Shown piece after piece: positions 32,013 to 44,299 of a DNA stretch of 64,000 bases (within the stretch, counting starts at the first letter, position 1; every line of letters begins with the position of its first letter). A model generated the notes under the pieces. That model was not told the origin of the DNA. It saw nothing but the letters and a program-made list of their open reading frames with translations, and made no database searches. A program made the position numbers and the translations under genes. The DNA lies in assembly GCF_051014685.1 (NCBI RefSeq), contig NC_135056.1:2418001-2482000 (forward strand), in the 5' to 3' direction. Source of the DNA: Ptiloglossa arizonensis (taxonomy: Eukaryota > Arthropoda > Insecta > Hymenoptera > Colletidae).

Positions 32013-34773
32013 ATCCAACAGTTATGTTCATCCCAGATATAACTTTCAAAATACTTGAAAAGACTTCGTTAAAGATGTTAGCAGCCAAAAATATTGCTAT
32101 CCAAATTGTTGAAAGTTTACAACGAATGTGCTTTGGAGCAAACGTCCAACTCAATGAATCGAGCGATTCTTGGTCTCTGCTCTTAGATACCTTTGTAGTA
32201 AATCTTCTGATGATAAATACTCGTCCATTGGTTTTATAACTTCTATGATTTTATCACTGAAAGGCTCATGTAGCCAATGCTCTTATTTACTTTTCTTACG
32301 TTCCGCAATCTGATTCCCATTCGTTTCTCTACATGACCTACGCACTTATTTTTTTTATAGTAATTTCTTCACCATATATATTAATATTCAAAATGCCTTT
32401 GTATGTTTTACTATACATGTCTCCAATATATACAGTGTATTTAGCATCATACAGTTCCTCTAATATAATAAACATTCTCTTCACGGCATTAATCTCCATT
32501 TTGCCTGCATTACCGGTATGATTTACAGGGCAAGTAACTATTTGTGGTTTTTATACCAACTATCTTACTCGTTAACTACTTTATCTTTCTTTCCCTTTTA
32601 TATGCTACATGTTTGACATAAGCTACACTTGATTATACTATCGATTACTTTTTTATTGTACTTTTCGATCAGTGTTGTAATACCGAACAACGAACTGAAT
32701 AACTTGACCGAACAATACATGTGTAACATTGTTAATTTTATGAGTTTGGTGATATGTTTTTACACATATATTTCTAAGACTATATCCTTCATGAAAAAGC
32801 AAAAAGACGAATTTTTTGACAGGTTACAGTAGAAGAATTCTTTAATGATACAAAAGAATTGCTGAAGAAATGGTTTCGAAGAGCTTGTTTAGTTTGAAGG
32901 GATGTAGATAATGGTAAAAATTTTCTCAAGATCATATTTTCTGGTATTTTAAGGTCATCGATGTGTTTTTAGATAGAATCACATATTTTTAACTTTATAA
33001 CGTAATAGTTGAGGGCAAGACTGATCCAACGATCATAATTTTTTAGGAATGGCTACGAATAATGTAATAACCACACTGAAGATATTAGTCGAGGAAAATT
33101 GATTGCAATAAGCGTTCAAAAATATTTCCGTTAACTTTTTCAAATTTGTTGATTCGATTATGAAATGAGTGTCACACATTCACAAGCATATTCCAACAGC
33201 AGCTGCTTATCGAATTTTTTTTTCTTGTCGCCTCATGTTGTAGGTTTCATTGGGAAACCTTTCTCTTTGATAAAACCGCATAGAAATCTAGGGAAGCAAT
33301 ATCCAAAGACGAGTAATATCATTACGAGAAGGACAAATGTAATGTGACGGTGTATCGTCTTAGTAAAATCACATAACAAGACGTAACCATAAGAGAATAT
33401 TTTCTAACGATCGAGAAATTTGTGTATCTACTTTCATAAAATGTCGTACAAGAAAAGTGTAATTTATTTATAAAAATCATCCGTAATAAATACATTTTTC
33501 TTTCTGTTGCGTAACAGTTATTTCATTATTTGCAACTATTTTTCATACTCAATCTCGTGGTATTATAATCAACAGATTCGTTTTGACATCAGGTATTACG
33601 TTATAGTGCTAAAAATATATAATCTCATTTAAAAGAAAACATCGATGATCTTAAAATCTCAAAAAATATGACCTTTAGAAGAAAATGATTCCCATCATAA
33701 TACATGACACTTCGAACCAAACAATTTATTTCTTCAGTATTTTCACATCTCATTAAAAGTAACAAAGATATCGCCTTGTGGCAGAGTTACAGAGACACCT
33801 TGCATATTTACAGGCACGTGTATGGAGTATTCAGAGCAGAGATTCTACCCACCACCTAACACTAACCATAATCTTGTTAACCAAGACGGACTACAGCAAC
33901 CCACAGTAACCTATAAGAGAACAGGTTCCAAATCGTCCAGACAGCGGGTTAACCCGTTTTGGTCGACTTACAAATATCATCATCGACTATCAAATATAAA
34001 TGACTGCTAGTATGAATCTATCTTCATGGATACACATAATGATGTCATAATAATATGTATCATAAACTTTATACCGAGTTTCAATTCGATGATGAATTTT
34101 AACTAACATGCTTATAATATAACAAAAATAATTTGTAACATAACCAGAAAGTATAAGCATATCATACTTACTTGTTTCTAAGAGAATGGTGTATAATTGT
34201 AAAAATTAAGACATAAGGTTTAAAATATATGAACATATGTATATTGTATAAAATTACACATATATCGTACAATAAAAGTAATACAGAATAATTGGAAAAA
34301 ATACATACAAAAAGTAAAGGAAAGGCACACACATTTAAACATACACAATACAATAAAAGAAATGCAAAACGATTGAATAAAATATTTATAAAATGTACCA
34401 AAAATAAAAAGTACACACACATATACAGCAATACACATACACTTAATTACATTTATTTACTCTCGCAATCATATCGTTTAAAATGTTATGATTTAATTGA
34501 GATCTATTGTACAATCATTCGAAACGCTAGAAACTTGTATTGGTGGGATTACGTGTACAATATTTGCAAGGTCTTTTAATTTCCGACAATCATGATTATT
34601 ACAATATTCAGAGTCCATCGCAAGACACCGTCGAAGCAGAACCTGTTTACGAAGTGCTGACGAATATCAACGTACACATATAGTCGCATGCGATTACCAA
34701 AAGAGAGAGAAGTTCTACGTGTTCTTAACAAAGTGTATTTAACCGTTAGATCGGTCACTGTCTCGAAATAACC
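32013..34773. other. AT-rich region without a recognised gene
   Basis: Several short ORFs have no recognisable domains. The one at 33822-34010 (plus) is Asn/Pro/Gln-rich and could be the distant start of the following Jockey element, but no motif supports this. ORFs at 34168-34438 (minus) are low-complexity. Confidence 0.45.
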
Positions 34774-37355
34774 ATGCTGTCAACCGCAGAAAAATATTCA
34801 CCTAAAGTGACATACGCTCAAATGGCACAATAGGTACAATTTCCCACGAAAGACCAGGCTATAGTACTTGATTCAATGGAAGGAATTTCAGTACAAGAGT
34901 ATGTTACTGCTATTGATCAAATTACTGACCCCAAAAGCATCAGATTCGATTCGTGTATTTTTCACGGTCGGATATGTCAGTATCTTAACAACAAAGAAAT
35001 GGTAGACAAACAAACGTGCGAAAACGTTAAAGTAAACATAGGAATGCACAGTTTGGGGATACAACCGCTGATATCAAAAGCTAAACATACTATACGTGTA
35101 TCCTACAATACCATACCGTGTAACAGGAGAAGAATTAGCCAAATTAAATATTCAACCTATTTTTCAAATTATATTTATTAGAGCTGGAACGAATGATCCT
35201 AACTGTACACATATTCTCAGTTTTCGGAGACAGATGAATGAATTAGAACATAAGTTCGTAACGTTTTCAAAGTAAAATTCGAAAACAATTTTTAAATATT
35301 GATGCATATATTTTCCATCTTGACTTAGTACTTTTCGCCATTTTTGAGGCAACTTCGTTATTCCGTGTCAAGTCGGGTGAATATGCAGTTGATGAGGCAG
35401 GACATGTCAACCAAACTATACCACTTTCTGACATGCCTGCAAGGAGACACGAGGTCTAACGTTGTCCTAGTGGAAAACGATACCCTTCTGATTGATCAGT
35501 TCAGATCGTTTTTCATCGATTGCTGCCTTCAATAGATCTAATTGTGAACAATATTTATCCGAATTCAACATCTAGTTATGCGGCAGAAGCTTGTGGTACA
35601 AGATGTCCTTCCAATACCACCAGATACACAACATCACTTTTCCGGTACAAACCAGCTTTTGTGCAGGTCTGTGAAGGTTCATTGCGTTTTCTCCAAGATC
35701 TTCAACGTTTCACATTGTTCTATAGGATCCATGTTTCGTCGTTTGTAATTATCCGTTTCAAAAATGGATCGTTTGTATTTCATTTCAGGAATGGATCACT
35801 TATTGAAAGGCGGTCAATTAAATTTCTTTCCGTTAACTTGTGAAGCATTCATACATTGTACTGACTTTCGTATCCAAGAGTTTTCAAATTCTTTATAATC
35901 ATCGTATGAAATATGTTGAGTACATCTGCCATGTTCCTTGCCGTGTGACGTGGATTGCTTTCAACCAGCGTTGTGATCTGATCATTAACACCGATTCTAG
36001 GCCTATCGGAACGTTCTTCGCTTTTAAATCGAGAAAACTACTTGCGAATTATACTTTCAGCAACAGCACTATTTCCATAAGTGGCAAAGAAATCTTTTTC
36101 ACTGTTTGATCTGAATTTTTTCTTTTCGAAAATAAAAAAATATTAAGTGTCGAAAATGGACTTTATTTTTCTCCATTCTAATACCTAATTTGAACACGCG
36201 TTAGATTTATAAATGTGGGAATAACTCGCAAGAAGAAATATGCTGAAACATAACCTTCCAGATTATATAAACATGTCTTTTGTTTTATTCGCACAACAAA
36301 AAATGAATATCGTCAAAAGTAACCTATTGCGAACGCTACGAACTTTTATTTTAACTCAATATATGCAACCTGAGGATTGCACAAATGAACTCACCTGTAT
36401 TTTTTGCAAGGAAGAAGGTCATCTAGCTAAGTCTATAGTAAAGAAAATTCAACGTACAATGCACGAAAGAATGTAGAGGAAATTAATAATACAGGCACAT
36501 TTCAAATTAAAGATATGCACAAAACAATAAATTCAAACATAAAGATAGAACGAAATCCAACGTCATCTCTGTAACCAAACTTTCAAATCCTTTCAATGCT
36601 TCTGAAAAACCTCTATCCTCCGTCTCCTCTCCAAACATTTTCAATCAAGATCCAAAAGTAAAGAAACAACAGAAATAATCGAAATCCAGACGAAAAGACC
36701 AGCAAAGAAGTTAAAGAAATTTTCAGAACCAAAAATTGACATAGAGGACATTTATCGTCAATTACAACCTGCTAATGACTTCATTCTTGCTAATGCGTGA
36801 AGATACCCACTAAGTTTTGAAAATATTACGTAATTTTTATATGATACGTACGAGTATATAATTCCTGCTCTTATCGAGATGCTTTCTAACGTCAAAATAT
36901 TGTGTCACCAGACTAATCCAATGCCTGAGAACTTCATATACAACAGGTCTCACCAGCGATAACTCCAAATCTTCTACAGTAGAATCTTCAAACAGAATCA
37001 CTAAACTAAGCCTAAAATAAACAAAATTCTCTTCTGGAGTGTTAGAAGCTATATGTAGAATCATGGCTAAAAGCTTCAATATGCAGAATTCTGAACATAC
37101 AGAAAGGATAGAACTTACTCAAGAGGAGGAGGGATTACCATTTTCATAAGAAAAAACCTAGCCTACTCAGGAATAAGTAATATTAAAACAACTGTTATAT
37201 CAAACAGTCGGGATACTATATGTGTCATACGCATTAACAATATAAAGCCTTCAATCAATTTGTTAGTTTGTTACAAAGCTCCGAAGACAATACTAGCTCA
37301 AGATCAATGGGACAACATTGTGCAAAATATAGAGAAAAATAATAACTGTGGTTGT
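34774..37355 (+). pseudogene. Jockey LINE: ORF1 and start of ORF2 endonuclease, split by a mariner
   Basis: ORF1 starts at the ATG at 34774 (MLSTAEKYSPKVTYAQMAQ), where a stop follows after MAQ. It continues as MEGISVQEYVTAIDQI, IFHGRICQYLNNKEMVDK and LISKAKHTI, matching the N-terminal half of the Jockey ORF1 type in which a CCHC knuckle comes later. The frame breaks at AGTNDPN...THILSFRRQM (about 35240). It resumes after the mariner with NELTCIFCKEEGHLAKS (about 36390), whose CxxCxxxxH is a zinc knuckle with the final Cys replaced by Ser. The endonuclease starts at 37115 (GGGITIFIRKNLAYSG) and continues LLVCYKAPKTILAQDQWDNI to 37340, where a collapsed mariner end interrupts it. Confidence 0.8.
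35250..36176 (-). pseudogene. Mariner transposase relic inserted in Jockey ORF1
   Basis: Minus strand from 36176. MEKNKVHFRHLIFFYFRK matches the mariner N-terminus. The helix-turn-helix area gives RFKSEERSDRPRIG and NPRHTARNMADVL. The first catalytic aspartate is within ITNDETWIL (family 'VTGDEKWI.Y'). A later block has KGIVFH, stop, DNVRPRV (family 'FHQDNARPH'), and the third block YSPDLT. The tail is QKWRKVLSQDGKYMHQ. All three catalytic aspartates can be located, but many stops and frameshifts inactivate it. Terminal repeats were not resolved. It splits the Jockey ORF1 in the opposite orientation, so it is younger than that copy. Confidence 0.85.
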
Positions 37356-37400
37356 TCAATAAGTTATGTCGTTTGATGAAACTTATTGAAGTTTAGATAT
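37355..37400. mobile_element. Collapsed mariner: two terminal repeats almost back to back
   Basis: GGTTGTTCAATAAGTTATGT is followed within 15 bp by GATGAAACTTATTGAA, its inverse. CAATAAGTT and AACTTATTG form an exact 9-bp inverted pair. The ends match those of the mini-mariner at 12349-12552. It interrupts the Jockey endonuclease frame at 37355. Confidence 0.6.
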
Positions 37401-38112
37401 TGAAGATTACTTAGTAAGTAATACACTCAACCGAATTAAGAATATAAAGCATATCCAATTCGTGCCTGAATGAGACTGCCGAGTACTAAACATTCGAAAC
37501 CAAAAGGTGGCTGCCATCTAAAACAATTGCAATCTAAAACATTGCTTGTGCTGACACGACGTAATCTGTTACTGTCCCGGCATACATTGTATACATTTAT
37601 CTGAACAAGGTAAAAGAATTAGTAAATCCAGCAATTTTTTCTTTCTAATTACATAAGATATTATAAATAGTATATACATTTCCTTCGTAAAAATCACACG
37701 AACGAATATACGCTAATAATCATGTGAAAGAAAAATCGAAGAAAAGATACATAAATTAGTAAATTAGTCATCAATTTTCACGCCACATTCAACACCAAAG
37801 ACAGTACAAGATCTTATAAATGTCTACATTGAATTTCTTACAAAGAATAGTTCATCATTTAGCATTTTTCCTGATTCGGATTTGAGACAAATAATAGACT
37901 CTATATAACAAGTAATAATCGTAAATTTTTCGATATCAATTAATCAGAGGTTATTATAAACAGAGCAGTAAAAGTCAAAAACAAATTTAAAAAGAATTGC
38001 ATGAATATTTAAATTTACAACATTAGATAGAAAAACAACATTTATAACTACCTCAGAGCGAGTTAACTCGTTCTTGGTATGTACATGTATCTACAGAAAA
38101 TAGCTCCAGCAT

Positions 38113-38149
38113 GGTTACTATGAATTGCAGTAACCTTTCCATAGTAACC
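38113..38149 (+). repeat. Perfect 10-bp hairpin
   Basis: GGTTACTATG and CATAGTAACC are exact inverse copies with a 17-base loop. It lies in a GC-richer stretch (38100-38400) just before Jockey ORF1, possibly that element's 5' UTR. Confidence 0.7.
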
Positions 38150-38249
38150 GGGTTTCTATTCGAATTAAGATCCCTGACTTGTAATCCATTAGAAAAACAG
38201 ATTAACCGGGTCATTAGCACTTAAAACTCTTAGGTTACCCAGTGTTGCA

Positions 38250-40904
38250 GGTTACTCCGCGACATCAGAGAGTCAAGTCCAGTTATGTATATTACGGTTA
38301 GTATCACTGGATCAGTCAAGTGGTGTGCCATGGAGCTGTACGAACTGTGCTATAATCTGAATTTTTATGAGACACCTTTGATCAAGTCTGTAACAAGATA
38401 GACTGAGCCGTTAAAGTAAATAATAATACAACAAAAATTCTTCCAAAGAACCCGGTTACATACAGAAATATAATGAACGTTCTCAGGACCCTCAACGTAA
38501 GGTTTCATACATTCCAACCTAAGAAAGAGTGAGCATTTAGAGTAGTCCTTCGCCGATATTCATCATTCAGCCGACACAAATAAACTGAAAGAAGAACTAT
38601 CTGCACTAGACCATAAAGTGACTAATATAACCAACATTAATCGCAACAAAATCCTTCACCCCTTATCCTTATTTTAGATACATTTGAAACAGAAATATAA
38701 TAATAACAAAGATGTATTCCAAATCATAAGACTAATGAATAAAAGGTGCCAACAATATGGTCACATATAAAGATATTTCAATCCATGCGTACCAATGCGT
38801 CAAGTGTACAGAGAACTATTCAACTATTATATGTAATATATTATACTGAGCCATCGGATATTGCAATTAAATGTGTACTATGCAAAGGTGATCACCCAGC
38901 TAATTACAGCTAATTACAATCCTTGTCTATAAGGATTTGCAACAACGCAAATGCTCTAAACTAAAACAGAAAACTACATAAAATAAACACACTACTCTCC
39001 ATTACAATATTGCCACTAATCATGAAACTTAACATTCTGCTCTGTATGCCAACATAACTAAATGTAATCATAAGGACAAGTACGCTGAAAATAATAATAA
39101 CTTCTCCAATAATATATTTAATTCTTTCGTTCGTACATTTCAATCTTCCTTCGCTAAGTTAGAGTATGTTCTATCAAAACAAAGTGAAGAAATTAACATT
39201 GTGCTAATTCTATTGACAACATTCATCAACTTTACAGTCATAACATAAATTTGAACTTCTCCTCAATGCTCAAAAAATACATATACTTCTGATACCCGAA
39301 ACACGTTTTACAATAAAAAGTTACCTAAAAATTAAAGGCTACAATGGTTACTTATATTATCTGCGCTAGTAGTAAAGCTCAAGCTACTGTCATTTTAAAA
39401 TCGAACCTACAACACTATGTTCCGCCTTCCCTCAAACATGACAATCTTCAACCGACATACATCGTTCTTTAAGATCTACAGACCTCTATCACAATATCAG
39501 CGATATATAGCCCACTAAGGCACAATATTTTCAAAAAGAATTTAAACTCCTTCATAAATTTAGGTAACAACTTCTTCATAAATCTGGGTAACAACTTCGT
39601 AGCACGTGGCGACTATAACGCTAAAAAATATACACTGGGATTCTAGGCTTAGAACTACACGAGGTAAAGCTTTATTCCAAAGCATTGAATCTAATAAACT
39701 CCTTCATATTAGTACAGGTGATTCTTCGTACTGGCCCAACGGTCGGAATAAAATATCAGACTTGGATAAGGAAGCTCCACACCATGATCTTATAGCAGAG
39801 TCAAATTATAAGAAAACTGCCAAAGAAAAGTCTATCCTTATTAACTTCAATTTATAATGTCATGCTGTCACATGGGTACTTCCCCAAACAGTGGAAACAT
39901 TCTCATATAATAATGGTTAGTAAATCGGATAAATCTAAACATGAAATCTCTTCCTATAGGCCTATCAGTTTGCTTCCAATACTTTCGAAATTATTTGGAA
40001 AACTACTTTTGAAACGTTTGGAACCTTTTCTCTCTGAATTTAATATAATACCTAAATATTAATCTGGCTTTAGATGACGACGTTCAACCATTCAACAAAT
40101 TCATAGACTGGTCAACTAAATGCGTCAAGGTCTAGATTGCAAAAGATACTACTCTGCAATATTTCTTGAAGTCAAGCATGACGTTGACATATTGGCATTA
40201 TATACAAGATACAATTCTATACAATTCTGACCAGCTAACTCCATGAAGGAAATGCAAGAGTCTTCCAAAATAGTGTTCTAGGACGTGGGTTGTACCTAAT
40301 TTACACCACAGACATTCCTATATTCCCTAATGCAAATACTGTCATTTTTGGGATCTCCTTCCATGCAGATCCCATGGTTGCATCAAGGATACTTTAAGAG
40401 CACCTCGATAACATAGCAACATGATTAAGGAAATGGAATATCAGGGACAATGAAACCAAATCCATTCACATTATGTTTATCACAGACTCAGTTAATTACG
40501 TAGGAATCACATTAGATAGGAGAATAACCTAGAGAAAACATATACAAAATATATGTTTACAACTCAAACTTAAAACAAAAAAATTGTACTAGCTTATAGA
40601 AAAGAAACTAAATAGCAAACTACTTGTATACAAAACTATTTTAAAACCAATTTGAACATTTGATATTCAACTGTGAAGCTCTATTAATTTATCTAGTATT
40701 GAAATAATGTTAAGATTCTAGTTTAGAACCATTAGGATCATATGTGATACCCATTGATATGTTTCAATCAAAATAATCCTTAACAACCTAGACTTGCCAA
40801 CAGTTAAGGAACGCATCAACAATTTTAGTAAACATCATTTGTAGCAAATTAGCCAACACAAATAATCTAAGTACAAAGAAAATTTAAAACATATACAGTT
40901 CCTA
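38250..40904 (+). pseudogene. Jockey LINE with ORF1, endonuclease and RT, heavily mutated
   Basis: ORF1 remnants: NVLRTLNVRFHTFQ (38475), LKEELSALDHKVTNITNI (38590) and KRCQQYGHI (38740). Endonuclease: ISETRF-equivalent near 39295, GNNFVARGDYNAKNIHWDSR (about 39590; its GDYNA is the catalytic GDFNA block), then SNKLLHISTGDSSYWPNGRN. The RT starts at 39862 with HGYFPKQWKHSHIIMVSKSD and EISSYRPISLLPILSKLFGK, then EFNIIPKY and SGFRRRRSTIQQIHRLVN. The palm core is frameshifted (FHADPM near 40370 stands where FADD... would be). The thumb is VNYVGITLDRRI, and the tail is KLLVYKTILKPI and DLPTVKERINNFSKHHL. The segment between the endonuclease and RT appears shortened. It is the most complete Jockey copy here, but not functional. 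Confidence 0.85.
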
Positions 40905-41060
40905 GTGTCCCTCCTAAATCGTGCAAGAATGGTCATCGTGAGGATTTTGTGGGTAGGTTTCGCATCCGGTACTATCGGATCTGGGGAATCTCACCTACTT
41001 CTTCTTCTCTACTTCTTTCTAAAATTTGCTCACGTAAAAGAAGTCTATAGGCAGCGAAGT
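40905..41060 (+). repeat. LINE 3'-tail-like fragment
   Basis: AGAATGGTCATCGTGAGGAT ... TTCGCATCCGG ... GGGGAATCTCA is clearly related to 24590-24700 (AGAATGGTTATCGTGGAGAT ... GGGAAATCCCA), which follows an R1-like fragment. Here it follows a Jockey tail. It is either a separate R1-like remnant or a chimeric 3' end. Confidence 0.6.
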
Positions 41061-42103
41061 AAAAAAAAATGAAAATGCAGCTCGATGAAAATCGAAATAA
41101 ATTAGAAATTTTTAAACAACTGAAGATATTCTAATGAGACTGTCATTAAAATAATTCAAAAAATAAGTCCTTTCAGATGAATTATATCCATTTCCTCGAT
41201 TTATCTGACCGGAAATACGTGTTAATTGTTACAGCAAAATATACACAGTAAATTTTAACGAAAACTATTTCAATTATTATATATTGTTTAATGTCCTTTT
41301 AAATGACACAAGTCGGTTTAAAGAGAAACGTTCATGTTACGAATTATGGCGTTTAATGCGAACAATTATTATTAATATATTTTGTACAATACTTGCAAGG
41401 TTTTTTATCCAACAAATAGCATAAATCGTGCGTGAAAATATCTGGAAACATAATTATCTTGAAATGTTTTCTACACCGGGTAATATTATTTTTATGTATG
41501 TACTGCTAAATATTTGCCATTCTTTGGATCTGAATTTTCAATAAACGGTTTTATGTACAAAAAATAGTGTTTTTAAAAATTTTGCAGATGTACAACTGTC
41601 TAAATATCGTCCGAATCCTAAATACTATACAAGAGCCAATACATGAACACAATACCAACAGTTCTTGCGCCATTATGAAACTGATAATATATGATCTAAT
41701 AGATTTAGCTGTCCTTTGTGTAATATCTATTATAATAGAAATATAATGTAAATTGTAAATATTACAAACTCACTCTATAATTCAAAACCTTGAGGATATA
41801 ACCTTCGCTAATAAAAAATTCAAATTTGCCTTGGAATGCACGATCATCAATGTATGATTTTTGCAGTGATAGTTGATAACTTCCTGTAAATATTTTTACG
41901 TTCTTTATAATCCACAATGAAATATTATCACAATGTTTTCTATTTATTATTTCATGTTTCTTCATTTAAATAATTTACATTCTTCAACAATTTCACACAC
42001 AACAATTGGGAAATTGGGGAATGATCATTATCACTAAAGGAATATTGGATGTATGCCTTCCCACAAACAAAACCGCCTACAGAAGGTACAGAAATGTAAT
42101 ACA
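41061..42103. other. AT-rich spacer
   Basis: No recognised genes or repeats; short ORFs only. Confidence 0.5.
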
Positions 42104-42300
42104 TGTGATAGTTTTTATTGGTTCGATGGGTGAGTGAATGAGCGAACGTAAAAAGAACGAGTTGGCAACGAGTGAATAATTTTGTGCATCGAGACTCGAC
42201 AACAGTGCGAGAAGATATAGTTTAAATGCAATTATAAATCAAATATGAAATATTATTAGAAATATAATAAATCCTATCACTACATCTGCCAAATCCTTTC
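42104..42300 (+). repeat. 5' LTR of the outer copia element
   Basis: Begins TGTGATAGTTTTTATTGGTT and is a direct repeat of 47844-48118, sharing GAGCGAACGTAAAAAGAA, GAGTTGGCAACGA and, near the end, CCTATCA. Homology runs on to AAATCCTTTC, so the exact 3' border is not fixed. It lacks about 70 bp that the 3' LTR has in its middle. No target duplication was recognised. Confidence 0.75.
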
Positions 42301-42355
42301 CGTGGTTACAAAAGTTTTAGATCCTGTTAAAGGAAACATGCACGTGTAATAAAAA

Positions 42356-44290
42356 ATGTTGGACACATGGAATATTACCAGTCTAGAATCATTAGATAAC
42401 AATAATTATATTTAATGACGAAAAAAAATTGAAGGAATTTTGAAAATTAAAAGTTTTGGAAGAAGATAATTGGCATAAAGCTACCAGAGAAACCTGAAGA
42501 AGGAGAAGAAGATTATAATAAAATATGCAACATATAGATTGAGTGGGATAATAATAACTACGTGCAAGGACAATAATGATAAATTCGATAGATTCGATTG
42601 GCACAATTTGTGAGATATTCAAATTAAAAAAGTGTCGATAGATTGTGGATACAAATAAAAAAAATATAACCGTGTAAACAGAACGGGGAGAAGTAAGATT
42701 GCTAAATGAAATAGCAAGCTTGAAGATGAAAAAAAGAGACGATAGATGAACATATGAATCGAGCTGAGACACTGAGAAACCAGTAAATTCAGGTAGGAAA
42801 AATAGTAGAAGAGTTTTTATATAAGTTAAAAACATGTATATTAAATGAGCTGAAAACAGAATTTGATCAAAATGTAAGGGTGACTGATTGTGAAAGTAAG
42901 GAAAATAGCACTATCAATGATATTTAACATATGTTGAGACAAGAGGAGCTAAAACATGAAAAAGGAAAGATGAAAAACAACCAAAAGACAATAAAAATGT
43001 GAGAAAAGCACTACAGTAAAATAAAGTGCTTAACTGTCAGGGATCTGGGCATGTAACAACAGATTGTAAATATCAGAAAAGAAATAAATCAATGAATGAA
43101 ATAGTAGTGATGGCAGTTCATGATCAACTGGTAAAGAAAAATATTAAGAGTAAAAAAGGAGAACAAGTAAATAATACAAATGAGAAAGGTATGATATAGC
43201 TATTGGATTTTGGGTTAATCCATATGATAGGGTTAATAGCCCGATGATGAACTAAAGATTGATTTAGGAGATAAAAAGAGAAGAAAATTAATTTCCAATG
43301 AAGTAGGTGACGTTATCATAAAACAGAATATAAAGAATATAGTGAGATTGAAAGGTATGCTTTGTGTTACTGATCTGAATACAAATTTGATATTGGTGAC
43401 CGAAGTCACCGACTGGGACTACTATGTTAAATTTCATAAAGATGGAGGTAAAATATATGAAGAAGAGGGACAAGTTCGAATGGAAGCAATAAGAAGAGGA
43501 GATGGTAACATATTTCATAGAATCGAGAAAGATATGTGACATTGATGACTGGGCCATGCAAATATAAGGATTATTGAAGAGATGGAGAATGAACAATTGG
43601 TGATAGGCATGAAGAGTGAAGACAAAATGAACACAAGATGTGAATGTTGCGTTAAGACAAAAATGTGTAGAAAAATGCATAAAAGACTGGAAAGTAGAAA
43701 AACAGCAAGCATAATGGAGTTATGATACGCGGGCTTGATTGGGCCGATAATGCTAGTGTCAAAAGGAGGAGAAAGGTATATTTTAATTGTCGTTGACGAG
43801 TATTTGAGAGTGATAGTCTTGCTCCTAAAAGAAAAGGGTGAGACAGCTGAGGAAATTAAAAGATTGGTGATGTTGAAAAAAAATTAATCTGGCAAAAAAT
43901 TGAAGAACATACACTCAGACAATGTAGGTAAGTTTGATAAAACCTTCAAGATGGATTGAGTCAAAAGGGAATAAAAAATAAATGTAGCCCAGCGGACCCC
44001 TCGGTGCAACGGAGTTGCAGAGAAGGCGAACGAATCCATTATCAAAATGACAAGGGTATTTATGATGGATTCAGATCTACCAATTTATTTTTGAACCAGG
44101 TTAGTGAGTACTGCTGCCCATATAAAAAACTGAATGAATTTAGCTGTTCGTAAAAAAATTGCATATGAAACTTGGCACAGGAGAAGGCTAAATATTGACT
44201 ATACGAAGAGATTCCGCATCATAATCTATGCAGTAAATAAAGAAAGTATGGTGCACAAATTTGGGCCAAAAACTTATAGAGGAATATTTT
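42356..44290 (+). pseudogene. Outer copia: gag, protease remnant and integrase
   Basis: Gag: EDNWHKATRETPEEGEEDYN (about 42460). A single zinc knuckle: LNCQGSGHVTTDC (43030, CxxCxxxxHxxxxC with its first Cys changed). A protease-like stretch follows, ending in LCVTDLNTNLILVTEV (43360), the copia block before GAG-pre-integrase. Integrase follows: IGPIMLVSKGGERYILIVVD (43740), then SDNVGKFDKTF (43918), and RTPRCNGVAEKANESIIKM (43995; family 'TPQQNGVAERMNRTI'). The last part is TWHRRRLNI...GPKTYRGIFLVLN (44180-44300). Many stops and frameshifts. The minus ORF at 42835-42392 is its antisense shadow. Confidence 0.85.
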
Positions 44291-44299
44291 TAGTGTTAA

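Noticed and set aside
34168..34438. Two overlapping minus ORFs rich in Phe, Leu and Cys
   Set aside because: Low-complexity A-rich plus strand read backwards; no conserved motif or start context.
42392..42835. 147-codon minus ORF with membrane-like residues
   Set aside because: Antisense of the outer copia gag region; AT-rich antisense gives Leu/Phe/Ser-rich frames.
43288..43680. 130-codon minus ORF
   Set aside because: Antisense of outer copia pre-integrase and integrase sequence.
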